Source of the DNA: Corynebacterium sp. p3-SID1145
GTDB lineage: Bacteria > Actinomycetota > Actinomycetes > Mycobacteriales > Mycobacteriaceae
Assembly: GCA_025144245.1 (NCBI GenBank)
Contig: JALXXC010000010.1
Coordinates: forward strand, 41,749-105,748
Length of the DNA stretch: 64,000 nt
Direction: 5' to 3'
This document shows positions 11,088 through 18,690 of this stretch, in pieces. The notes beneath the pieces were generated by a model, which saw only the letters and a program-made list of their open reading frames with translations, ran no database searches and had not been told where the DNA came from. Each line of letters begins with the position of its first letter. Position 1 is the first letter of the stretch. Both the position numbers and the translations under genes were made by a program.

Positions 11088-11408
11088 ATGATTTTGATCA
11101 ACGTCCGTTTCCGTCCCCTGCCCGAGAACACCGAGAATTTCCGCGAGCTCGTCGCCGAGTTCACGGAGGCCTCCCGCGCGGAAGAGGGCAACCTCTTCTT
11201 CGAGTGGTACCGCAACACCGACGACCCGCGCGAGTACATCCTGGTCGAAGCCTTCAAGGATGATGCTGCGGAAGCACATGTGAATTCGGAACACTTCAAG
11301 GCGGCGCAGGAACTGTTCCCGCAGATTCTGGAGAAAACCCCAGACATCATCAACACCCCGATCGATGGCAAGACGGAGTGGGACGAGATGGCGGAGTTCC
11401 AAGTTTAG
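11088..11408 (+). CDS. Antibiotic biosynthesis monooxygenase (ABM) domain protein
   Basis: A 106-residue single-domain protein of the ABM/YgiN fold: an N-terminal beta strand (ILINVRFRPLP), the central motif NLFFEWYRNTDDP, the YILVEAFKD strand and the HVNSEHFKAAQELFP helix. Family members are small dimeric cofactor-free oxygenases or quinol monooxygenases, often without a proven substrate. It starts 17 bp after the ceramidase stop and may be co-transcribed with it, but no functional link is obvious. Confidence 0.83.
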   Translation: MILINVRFRPLPENTENFRELVAEFTEASRAEEGNLFFEWYRNTDDPREYILVEAFKDDAAEAHVNSEHFKAAQELFPQILEKTPDIINTPIDGKTEWDEMAEFQV

Positions 11409-11514
11409 CCACCCCGCGTTTTCTAGGTCAGAGGATTCATTCCCGCATCGGTTCGCTGGCCCCTTAAACTGTGCGCAGTATTTGAACTAGATCTGCTTAG
11501 GAAAGGGAGGGCCT

Positions 11515-12729
11515 ATGTCTTCACAGGAAGTGGCCGCCGAGGTAGGGAGGAAGGGGCTCGGCCCACTTCTCGGCGCCGTGTTCCTCATGGCAACCAGCTC
11601 GATCGGCCCGGGATTTCTCACACAGACCAGTGTGTTCACCGTTCGGTTGGGGGCTGCCTTCGCGTTCGCGATTCTTATTTCCATTCTCGTGGACATCGCT
11701 ATCCAGTTGAATGTGTGGCGCGTGCTCGGTATTTCGGGACTGCGCGCGAACGAGCTCGGCAACTCGGTGCTCCCCGGGTTGGGTTGGGTGATGTCGATAC
11801 TGGTCTTCGCTGGCGGTGCGATCTTCAATATCGGCAACATCGCCGGAGCGGGGCTGGGCATGAATGCGATGTTGGGGATCGACCCGAAGATCGGTGGTGC
11901 GATCTCAGCGGCCATCGCCGTGTTCATCTTTTTGTCCAAACGCGCAGGTGTTGCCCTAGACCGCATTGTTGTGGGGCTCGGCGCAATCATGATCCTGCTC
12001 ATGCTGTACGTCGCTATTGTCTCCCAGCCGCCCGTCGGCGATGCATTGAAGCAGACGTTCCTGCCTGAACAAGTGGATTTCGCGATCATCGTCACGCTGA
12101 TTGGCGGTTCGGTTGGCGGCTACATCACCTTCGCCGGTGTCCACCGCATCATTGATTCGGGTCAGACCGGTGTAGAAAATATCAAGAATATTTCGAATGC
12201 ATCTGTGCTGGGCATCGTGGTGATCGGCATTATGCGAGTACTTCTCTTCCTCGCTGTGCTCGGCGTCGTGGCTACCGGCGTGGCGCTTTCGAAAGATAAT
12301 ACGGCCGCCGATGCCTTCTATCAGGCCGCCGGGGAGTTCGGCCTTCGTGCTTTCGGTCTGGTGCTGTGGGCGGCAGGCTTGTCATCTGTGATTGGTGCGT
12401 CCTACACCTCGCTGACATTCGTGACCACTCAGAAGATGGGAGTGAAGCTGCGTAACTGGCTCACGGTGGCGTTCATCGTGGCGTGCACGATCCTCTTCCT
12501 CTTCGTCGGTGCTGCGCCGCAAAAACTGCTGATTTTCGCTGGCGCGTTCAACGGGTTGATCCTGCCGATTGGTTTCGCCGTGGTCATGTGGGCCGCGCTT
12601 TTCCGCAAGGATTTGCTCAAGGGGTACAACTACCCGGTGTGGATGAAGGTCGTCGGAGTGATTGTGCTCGCTGGAACCTTCTGCATGGGTGTTCGTTCGC
12701 TCGCAGGGTTGTCAGAGATTTGGGCGTAG
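11515..12729 (+). CDS. NRAMP-related transporter (YcsG type)
   Basis: A 404-residue integral membrane protein with about 11 hydrophobic segments. It resembles the divergent NRAMP branch found beside 5-oxoprolinase genes (B. subtilis YcsG): an early GPLLGAVFLMATSSIGPGFL segment replaces the metal-binding DPGN of true Mn/Fe carriers. Start at 11515 (MSSQEVAAEVG) behind a strong GGAAAGGGAGGG site. The stop overlaps the TTG start of the DUF1445 gene by 10 bp. From context I infer uptake of an organic acid or amide related to 5-oxoproline or glutamate rather than metal transport. That substrate is unproven. Confidence 0.82.
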   Translation: MSSQEVAAEVGRKGLGPLLGAVFLMATSSIGPGFLTQTSVFTVRLGAAFAFAILISILVDIAIQLNVWRVLGISGLRANELGNSVLPGLGWVMSILVFAGGAIFNIGNIAGAGLGMNAMLGIDPKIGGAISAAIAVFIFLSKRAGVALDRIVVGLGAIMILLMLYVAIVSQPPVGDALKQTFLPEQVDFAIIVTLIGGSVGGYITFAGVHRIIDSGQTGVENIKNISNASVLGIVVIGIMRVLLFLAVLGVVATGVALSKDNTAADAFYQAAGEFGLRAFGLVLWAAGLSSVIGASYTSLTFVTTQKMGVKLRNWLTVAFIVACTILFLFVGAAPQKLLIFAGAFNGLILPIGFAVVMWAALFRKDLLKGYNYPVWMKVVGVIVLAGTFCMGVRSLAGLSEIWA

Positions 12730-13499
12730 AGAAGGAACCCGCCCGCGCACGGGAGTTTTTCCGCACTCATGATGTCGGCACCACTGCGGGGTGGGCGCCG
12801 GGGTACGCACAAGCGAATCTCATCGCTGTGGATGAGAAGTATGCGTTCGACTTCCTGCTTTATGCCCAGCGTAACCCGAAGCCATGTCCTGTCTTAGGGG
12901 TTCTCGAGGCCGGGCAGCTGGAGTCGAGCCTCATGCCTGGAGGAGATATCCGTACCGATATCCCCGCGTACAAGATCTACAAACAAGGGCAGCTTATCGA
13001 CGAAGTGACCGACGCGACCGGTTACTGGACCGATTCCACGGTAGCTTTTCTCATCGGATGCTCATTCACATTCGAAGACGCGCTGCTGGCAGAGGAGATT
13101 CCTGTCGCCCACATCGAGCAGGGGCGGAATGTGTCGATGTTCATGGCGAATATCGAGACGGAACGTGCCGGTATTTTTGGGGGCCCGATGGTGGTCTCAA
13201 TGCGACCGATCCCAGCGAACCGAGTAGCGGATGCCGTTCGCATTACCTCGCGCTATCCGGCAGTGCACGGGGCACCCGTGCACGTCGGGGATCCGGCAGC
13301 GATCGGCATTCGAGACCTCGAAGCCCCCGATTTCGGCGACCCGGTGGAGATCCCAGCCGGAACGATTCCGGTGTTCTGGGCGTGCGGTGTCACACCCCAG
13401 TCGGCTGTGATGAGTTCAAAGCCGGAGCTGGCTATCTGCCATGCTCCGGGCAAGATGCTCATTACCGATATCCCGGATCGGTACTATCAGGTCCCTTAA
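12720..13499 (+). CDS. DUF1445 / putative hydro-lyase (D-glutamate cyclase-like, YcsI type)
   Basis: A 259-residue cytosolic protein of the DUF1445 family. Conserved blocks are present: TAGWAPGYAQANL near the N-terminus, AQRNPKPCPVLGV, FLIGCSFTFE, HIEQGRNV, MVVSMRPIPA, YPAVHGAPVHVGDP and VFWACGVTPQ. The family includes bacterial putative hydro-lyases and the fused domain of mitochondrial D-glutamate cyclase, which interconverts D-glutamate and 5-oxo-D-proline. No ATG exists near the family N-terminus; the best start is the TTG at 12720, overlapping the transporter stop. Its stop overlaps that of the convergent biotin carboxylase gene by 4 bp. A role in supplying or removing 5-oxoproline fits the facing pxp operon. 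Confidence 0.83.
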   Translation: MGVEKEPARAREFFRTHDVGTTAGWAPGYAQANLIAVDEKYAFDFLLYAQRNPKPCPVLGVLEAGQLESSLMPGGDIRTDIPAYKIYKQGQLIDEVTDATGYWTDSTVAFLIGCSFTFEDALLAEEIPVAHIEQGRNVSMFMANIETERAGIFGGPMVVSMRPIPANRVADAVRITSRYPAVHGAPVHVGDPAAIGIRDLEAPDFGDPVEIPAGTIPVFWACGVTPQSAVMSSKPELAICHAPGKMLITDIPDRYYQVP

Positions 13500-15238
13500 A
13501 CGATGGTGGCGATGGCTACGCCCGGTTTCACGCGGTCGCCTTCGTTAGCGGAAACAGAAATTGTGCCAGCCGTAGGCGACTTCAGCGTCGACTCCATCTT
13601 CATGGCCTCGACAACGGCCAGCGGTTGACCCTTTTCCACTGAGTCGCCGTCGCTGACCATCCACTTCACGATGGTGGAATCAAACTTCACGGTAACGGCA
13701 CCCTCTCCACTAGTCCCGGAAGACTCTGGCTCGCTCGTTTGTGGACCGCCACCTCCAGAGAGCATGCGGCGGGGGATACCGATCTGGTGCAAGCGGCCGT
13801 CGATTTCGATGACGACGGTCTCCCGCTCGTCGTAAAGATGCTCAATATCGCTGGTTTCGTGGTTGGCGCTCGGCGAGTAATTTCCGTCAACCCAGTCGGT
13901 GTAAAGGTCGAGGGAATCGCCGTTCAGCTCCGGTGCGTCCACCATGTCGCGGTGGAACGGAAGTACCGTCCGCACGCCCTCGATGGTGAACTCCTTGAGA
14001 GCCTGGCGGGAACGCGCCAGCGCAGCATCGCGGGTCGGTGCGATGACGATTAGCTTGGCCATGAGCGAGTCGTAATAAGCCGGAATCTCACTACCAGTGC
14101 GCACACCGGAGTCGACGCGGATGCCGTGTCCAGTGGGGACGTCGAAACGCGTGACCGTGCCCGGCGACGGAGCGAAACCATTGGTGACATCCTCGGCATT
14201 GATGCGGAATTCGAAGGCGTGCGAGGTGATTTCCGGGTCGCCGACAAAAGACAGTTCTTGGCCGTCGGCGATGCGGAACTGCTCTGCGATGATGTCTACG
14301 CCCGTGACTACTTCCGTGACTGGGTGCTCGACCTGCACACGAGTGTTTACCTCGAGGAAGGAGACAGTGCCGTCCTCTGAGACGATGTATTCGACGGTGC
14401 CGGCGCCGATATAGTTGGCGGAGCGGCAGATCTCGCGTGCGCCGTTCTCGATGCTGTTGCGTTGTTCCTCTGTCAGGAAGGGTGCGGGGGCTTCTTCGAT
14501 GAGTTTCTGGAAGCGGCGCTGAGTCGAGCAATCTCGGGTGCCCAGCACGGCGACGTTGCCGTGCGTGTCAGCGAGCACTTGGGCCTCGACGTGACGGGGG
14601 TGGGTGAGGAATTTCTCCACGTAGCATTCGGCGCGGCCGAAAGCTTCCTTGGCTTCGCGTCCGGCGGAGGCGAAAGCATCTTCGATGTCCGCTTCGTCGT
14701 GCACGACCTTGAGGCCGCGCCCGCCCCCGCCGTAGGCGGCCTTGATCGCGATCGGCATGCCGTGCTCCTCCGCGAACGCGCGGGCTTCTTCCCAGTTATC
14801 GATCGGGTCCTCGGTGCCCGGGGCCAGCGGGGCACCGACTTCCACAGCGACGCGACGAGCCGCGATCTTGTCGCCGAGCAGGTCGATGGATTCCGGGGTT
14901 GGGCCGATCCACGTCAGCCCCGCGTCGACGACGGCACGCGCGAAGTCTGAGTTCTCCGAGAGGAAGCCGTAACCGGGGTGCACACAGTCTGCGCCCACCT
15001 TGTGGGCGAGGGAGATGAGCGCGGGCACATTCATGTACGTCTCCGAAGCGCTATTGCCGGGGAGGCGGTAGGCCTCGTCGGCGACCAAGGTGTGCAGCGC
15101 GCCGGTGTCAGCGTCGGAGTAGACGGCAATCGAGCGGATGCCCAAGTCGCGCGCTGAGCGGGCGATGCGAACCGCGATCTCGCCGCGGTTGGCAATCAGA
15201 ACGGCTTTGAGGGACGTTTCTGGTGCGGGAGTGGTCAT
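13496..15238 (-). CDS. Biotin carboxylase fused to biotin carboxyl carrier domain
   Basis: A 580-residue protein. Residues about 10-460 are an acetyl-CoA-carboxylase-type biotin carboxylase: LIANRGEIAVRIARSARDLG, the ATP-grasp glycine loop KAAYGGGGRGLKVV and the FLEVNTRVQVEHPVTE motif. The C-terminal ~75 residues are a BCCP domain with the biotinylated lysine in EAMKMES. It lies last in the operon pxpA-pxpBC-this gene, 4 nt after pxpBC, and no acyl-CoA carboxyltransferase gene is nearby. Because PxpB/PxpC are homologous to the carboxyltransferase half of urea carboxylase, the likely partner is the PxpBC protein rather than an AccD (inference). It is not the main acyl-CoA carboxylase alpha subunit by context. 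Start at ATG 15238 (MTTPAPETS). Confidence 0.9.
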   Translation of the reverse strand: MTTPAPETSLKAVLIANRGEIAVRIARSARDLGIRSIAVYSDADTGALHTLVADEAYRLPGNSASETYMNVPALISLAHKVGADCVHPGYGFLSENSDFARAVVDAGLTWIGPTPESIDLLGDKIAARRVAVEVGAPLAPGTEDPIDNWEEARAFAEEHGMPIAIKAAYGGGGRGLKVVHDEADIEDAFASAGREAKEAFGRAECYVEKFLTHPRHVEAQVLADTHGNVAVLGTRDCSTQRRFQKLIEEAPAPFLTEEQRNSIENGAREICRSANYIGAGTVEYIVSEDGTVSFLEVNTRVQVEHPVTEVVTGVDIIAEQFRIADGQELSFVGDPEITSHAFEFRINAEDVTNGFAPSPGTVTRFDVPTGHGIRVDSGVRTGSEIPAYYDSLMAKLIVIAPTRDAALARSRQALKEFTIEGVRTVLPFHRDMVDAPELNGDSLDLYTDWVDGNYSPSANHETSDIEHLYDERETVVIEIDGRLHQIGIPRRMLSGGGGPQTSEPESSGTSGEGAVTVKFDSTIVKWMVSDGDSVEKGQPLAVVEAMKMESTLKSPTAGTISVSANEGDRVKPGVAIATIV

Positions 15239-15242
15239 GGGC

Positions 15243-16784
15243 TTATTCTCCTTCGCTGTAGAGTTCGAAGCGGATTGTGGAACCGGGGGATAGCTGTGCG
15301 GCGATGTCGACATCTTCGCTGATCACTGTGGCGATGACGGGGTAGCCGCCGGTCACGGCATGGTCGCGGAGGAACACGACCGGCTGCCCGCTTGGCGGGA
15401 CCTGGACACTGCCAGCCACCATTCCCTCTGAGGGCAGCTCGCCGCCGCGCTCGCGCTCCAATGGCTTGTCAGTTTCCAAACGGACGCCGACTCGGTTGGA
15501 TTCGCCGGTCACCGTGAAGGTGGTGTCGAGGAATCGTTCGACTTCGGCTTTGTTGAACCAGTCATCGCGTGGTCCGAGGACGCAGCGCACGGTGGCGACG
15601 TCGCCGGTCACGCGCAGTGGGTTCGAAAGCAGATCCGTGGTGGTGCCGGGTTTTCTCATCGACACCGAGACCGTGTCGCCTGTCTGGATCGGAGCGGGCC
15701 CGAGTCCGGATAGCAGATCGGTGGCGGCGGAGTCGAGCTCCGTGTCGGCGATCAATCCACCGCGCACTGCGATATAGGACCGCATACCGGTCCGCGGCGG
15801 GGAGACCACGAGCTGCGCGCCTGCGGGAACGATGATTGGCGTCGCCAAAGGGAACGGTTTTTGCCCCACGGAGACATCGCTGTCCGCGCCAGTGACGCAC
15901 ACGACGGTCTCGGCCAAGGCGGTCATGGACAGGCCGCCGATATTTTCGAGAAGTGTCGCGTTGCGCTTATTGCCCACTACGTCGTTGGCGATGCGGGCGG
16001 AGGCCCTGTCGGACGAGCCAGACGTGGTCACGCCGAGGCTGCCATTGCCTTGCCTTCCGAGGTCCTGGTAGAGGGTTTGCAGCCCGGCCTCGTCGACGGT
16101 GAACAACGGCATGCGTGGGGGAGTGTCTAGCTCGTAGTGGCTGGTCTCCTGCTCAGCAGTGAGCTTATCGACGCGAACGTAGCGCACCGTGTCCCCCGGG
16201 CTAACGAGCGCTGGCGGTTCGGCAGTCGAATCCCACATCGGGGTCGAGGTCGTACCGATCAGCTGCCACCCGCCAGGGGATGTGCGCGGATAGACAGCCG
16301 AGAAATCGCCTGCCAACGCAACTGCGCCCGCCGGCACTTCGGTGCGGGGGGAGGACCGGCGAGGCACGTCGAGTGCGTCGGCCTCATCGGCTGGAACGCA
16401 ATAGGTGAATCCGGGGGCGAAGCCGCCAAAACCGGCTTTCCACACGGTGGAAGTGTGCCACTCGATGAGCTCCTCGCGGGTCTTTCCCAGCAGCTGGGCG
16501 AGTTCGTCGAGGTCTTCACCGTCGTAGCAGACCTCGATCTCGATCTCGCGTGACTCTTTCGCGGCAGCCGCTTCGGGCGTGAAGGTGCGCAGGAGCTCAG
16601 CGACCTCCTTCGCCGCGGATGTTGAATCGAACGTGACCAGAACGGTCCGGGCACCAGCTACAACGTCAGTCTGGCGTTCGAGCGGGGAGGTGTTCAAGGC
16701 TCCGTAGAAGTCCATCACTTCTTCGAGGCTGTCAAGGTCAATCATGAGTGCTCGTGTGCCGACGCGCTTGATGTCTCTGCTCAC
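15243..16784 (-). CDS. pxpBC: 5-oxoprolinase subunits B and C fused (PxpBC, KipI-KipA fusion)
   Basis: A 513-residue fusion. Residues about 5-230 are PxpB/KipI (allophanate hydrolase subunit 1 domain; GFAPGFTYCVP and a PRRSSPRTEVPAGAVALAG block). Residues about 240-513 are PxpC/KipA (subunit 2 domain; LQTLYQDLGRQG, LENIGG and SEGMVAGSVQVPPSGQPVVF). In E. coli PxpABC is an ATP-dependent 5-oxoprolinase. In B. subtilis KipI also inhibits the sporulation kinase KinA, which is irrelevant here. The GTG start at 16784 overlaps the pxpA stop (GTGA) and the biotin carboxylase starts 4 nt after this stop, so expression is tightly coupled. The domain pair is homologous to the carboxyltransferase part of urea carboxylase. 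Confidence 0.92.
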   Translation of the reverse strand: MSRDIKRVGTRALMIDLDSLEEVMDFYGALNTSPLERQTDVVAGARTVLVTFDSTSAAKEVAELLRTFTPEAAAAKESREIEIEVCYDGEDLDELAQLLGKTREELIEWHTSTVWKAGFGGFAPGFTYCVPADEADALDVPRRSSPRTEVPAGAVALAGDFSAVYPRTSPGGWQLIGTTSTPMWDSTAEPPALVSPGDTVRYVRVDKLTAEQETSHYELDTPPRMPLFTVDEAGLQTLYQDLGRQGNGSLGVTTSGSSDRASARIANDVVGNKRNATLLENIGGLSMTALAETVVCVTGADSDVSVGQKPFPLATPIIVPAGAQLVVSPPRTGMRSYIAVRGGLIADTELDSAATDLLSGLGPAPIQTGDTVSVSMRKPGTTTDLLSNPLRVTGDVATVRCVLGPRDDWFNKAEVERFLDTTFTVTGESNRVGVRLETDKPLERERGGELPSEGMVAGSVQVPPSGQPVVFLRDHAVTGGYPVIATVISEDVDIAAQLSPGSTIRFELYSEGE

Positions 16785-17539
16785 AGAAAGCTCCTGATCT
16801 CAATGCCTTCGCCCTTCAATTTAGCGACCACACTGCGGGTCAGCTCCACAGAACCCGGGGAATCGCCGTGGACGCAGACGGATTCGGCTTGAACGTCGAC
16901 GACGCTGCCATCGATAGCTGTCACGGCGCCTGTCGACGCAACTTGCAACACGCGGTCGGCAACTTGCTGTGCATCGGTCATCACTGCATTCGGTTTGCGG
17001 CGCGACACCAAGGTGCCGTCGGGGTTATACCCGCGGTCGGCGAAAGCTTCGCGGATGACGCGCAAACCGGCCTTTTCAGCGATGTCCACGGCAATGCCAC
17101 CGGGCAGCAGCATGACGGGCAGATCACCGAAAGCCTTGATGCCGTCGATGACAGCCTGAGCATGCTTCTCGTTGTGGACGATGGTGTTGTAGAGCGCACC
17201 GTGGGGTTTGACGTAGCGCACCTTGAGTCCCTGCGCCCGCGCAAGGGCGTCCAGAGCGCCGATCTGGTAGAGCGTTTCGTCGGCAAGCTCGCTCGGGTCG
17301 TAGTCGATGAAGCGGCGACCGAAACCAGCGGGGTCTTTATAGGCGATGTGCGCGCCGACGACGACGTTGTGCTGCTTCGCGTCCGCGAGAGTACCGCTGA
17401 TGGAGTGCGGGTCTCCCGCATGGAACCCCGTGGCCACGTTCGCGCTGGAGACCATGCCCAGCATGGCCGCATCGTCGGCGACTGGGTTGCCCGCAGTGGT
17501 TTCGCCTAAATCGGCGTTGAGGTCGATGTGCTCGCTCAC
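16781..17539 (-). CDS. pxpA: 5-oxoprolinase subunit A (LamB/YcsF family)
   Basis: About 252 residues, the normal length of LamB/YcsF proteins. Family blocks: IDLNADLGE at the start, SANVATGFHAGDP, VVGAHIAYKDPAGFGRR, VRYVKPHGALYN, REAFADRGYNPDGTLVSR and SVCVHGDSPG. PxpA forms the 5-oxoprolinase complex with PxpB and PxpC, opening the lactam ring of pyroglutamate to glutamate with ATP. A GTG at 17539 (then SEHIDLNADLGE) is chosen because the family normally begins right before this block; an in-frame ATG at 17584 would add 15 residues. It is the first gene of the operon and divergent from ppk2. Confidence 0.93.
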   Translation of the reverse strand: MSEHIDLNADLGETTAGNPVADDAAMLGMVSSANVATGFHAGDPHSISGTLADAKQHNVVVGAHIAYKDPAGFGRRFIDYDPSELADETLYQIGALDALARAQGLKVRYVKPHGALYNTIVHNEKHAQAVIDGIKAFGDLPVMLLPGGIAVDIAEKAGLRVIREAFADRGYNPDGTLVSRRKPNAVMTDAQQVADRVLQVASTGAVTAIDGSVVDVQAESVCVHGDSPGSVELTRSVVAKLKGEGIEIRSFL

Positions 17540-17701
17540 AATGAACCAACTTTCAAAGTTATGGAAGTTATGGGAAATTCTCATAACAGTCTAGTGATCC
17601 ATCCCGCCGCAGATTCCGGGAGAGACCCCGGACACTATGAACGCCCTCAGCCTCGACGACCGAATTCAAGCTGCGGGAGCAGGCGTATTACCGTTGTAAC
17701 T

Positions 17702-18556
17702 ATGACATCCGAGAGCACGAAAAAACTGCCGAAACTGTCCAAGAAGGCCTACGAGACCGAGCTGCTGCGCCTCCAGGCGGAGCTGGTGAAAATGCAGCAG
17801 TGGGTCGTGGCCACTGGGGCACGCATCGTCGTGGTCATGGAGGGCCGCGACGCAGCGGGCAAGGGTTCTGCGATCAAGCGCATCACCCAGTACCTCAACC
17901 CGCGCGTGTGCCGGATTGAGGCGTTGCCGAAACCGACGGAGCGGGAGCAGACGCAGTGGTACTTCCAGCGCTACATCGAAAAGCTCCCCGCTGCCGGCGA
18001 GATCGTGATCTTCGACCGCTCCTGGTACAACCGCGCCGGCGTCGAGCGCGTCATGGGCTTTTGCACCACGGAGGAGTACCGCCGTTTCCTCCACCAGGCA
18101 CCGATCTTCGAGCGCCTGCTCGTGGAGGACGGTATCCACCTGCGCAAGTACTGGTTCTCCGTCTCCGACGAGGAACAGCACGCCCGCTTCGAGTCCCGCC
18201 GCAACGATCCGCTGCGCCAGTGGAAGCTCTCGCCGATGGATCTGGAGTCCATCACCAAGTGGGAGGACTATTCCCGCGCGAAGGACGAGATGTTCATTCA
18301 CACCGACATCCCGACCGCTCCCTGGTACACCGTGGAATCCGAGGACAAGAAGCGTTCGCGCATCAACGTGATCTCGCACCTGCTGTCCACCATCCCGTAC
18401 GAGCACATCGAGCCGGACCTGCCGGATGTGCCGGAGCGCCCAGAGTCCGACGATTACGAGCGGCCGCCGCGCGCGGAGTTCCGCTACGTGCCCGACGTGG
18501 CCGCCAACTTGGAAAAGGGCAAGCAGAAAAGCACGAAGAAACGCAAGAAGAAGTAG
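17702..18556 (+). CDS. ppk2: Polyphosphate kinase 2
   Basis: A 284-residue PPK2-family enzyme that transfers phosphate between polyphosphate and nucleotides. Walker A appears as EGRDAAGKGSAIKR near residue 58, the catalytic Walker B/lid block as IFDRSWYNRAGVERVMGF near residue 102, and the long helical lid follows. Single-domain length and the strong match to actinobacterial class I enzymes suggest polyP-driven synthesis of nucleoside triphosphates. The C-terminus is a lysine-rich tail (KSTKKRKKK). Start at ATG 17702 (MTSESTKKL). The 3' end of this gene was copied to 20462-20493 when the neighbouring phosphatase gene was gained. Confidence 0.94.
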   Translation: MTSESTKKLPKLSKKAYETELLRLQAELVKMQQWVVATGARIVVVMEGRDAAGKGSAIKRITQYLNPRVCRIEALPKPTEREQTQWYFQRYIEKLPAAGEIVIFDRSWYNRAGVERVMGFCTTEEYRRFLHQAPIFERLLVEDGIHLRKYWFSVSDEEQHARFESRRNDPLRQWKLSPMDLESITKWEDYSRAKDEMFIHTDIPTAPWYTVESEDKKRSRINVISHLLSTIPYEHIEPDLPDVPERPESDDYERPPRAEFRYVPDVAANLEKGKQKSTKKRKKK

Positions 18557-18577
18557 CTATTTCGGGTAGCCGCGGGG
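18543..18577. repeat. Direct repeat, left copy (ppk2/mpg junction)
   Basis: Matches 20480-20514 at 34 of 35 positions; the only difference is G (18553) versus A (20490). The left copy holds the last codons of ppk2 followed by a duplicate of the last codons of mpg (PRGYPK and stop, read on the minus strand). The pair brackets the histidine phosphatase gene. Confidence 0.9.
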
Positions 18578-18605
18578 GAGCCAGAAACGTGGAGCTCCCC
18601 CGCGG
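18570..18605. terminator. Perfect 12-bp stem between convergent ppk2 and phosphatase genes
   Basis: CCGCGGGGGAGC (18570-18581) pairs perfectly with GCTCCCCCGCGG (18594-18605) across a 12-nt loop. No U-run follows on either strand, so it may slow or protect transcripts rather than act as a classic intrinsic terminator. It overlaps the duplicated mpg 3' end. Confidence 0.5.
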
Positions 18606-18690
18606 ATTAGCGGATTAGGGCACGGTCCTTAGCTTGTCGACGTCGTCTTGCGGGGTGTTTCCCACGGTGACGGTGACTTTGGCCTGTCCG

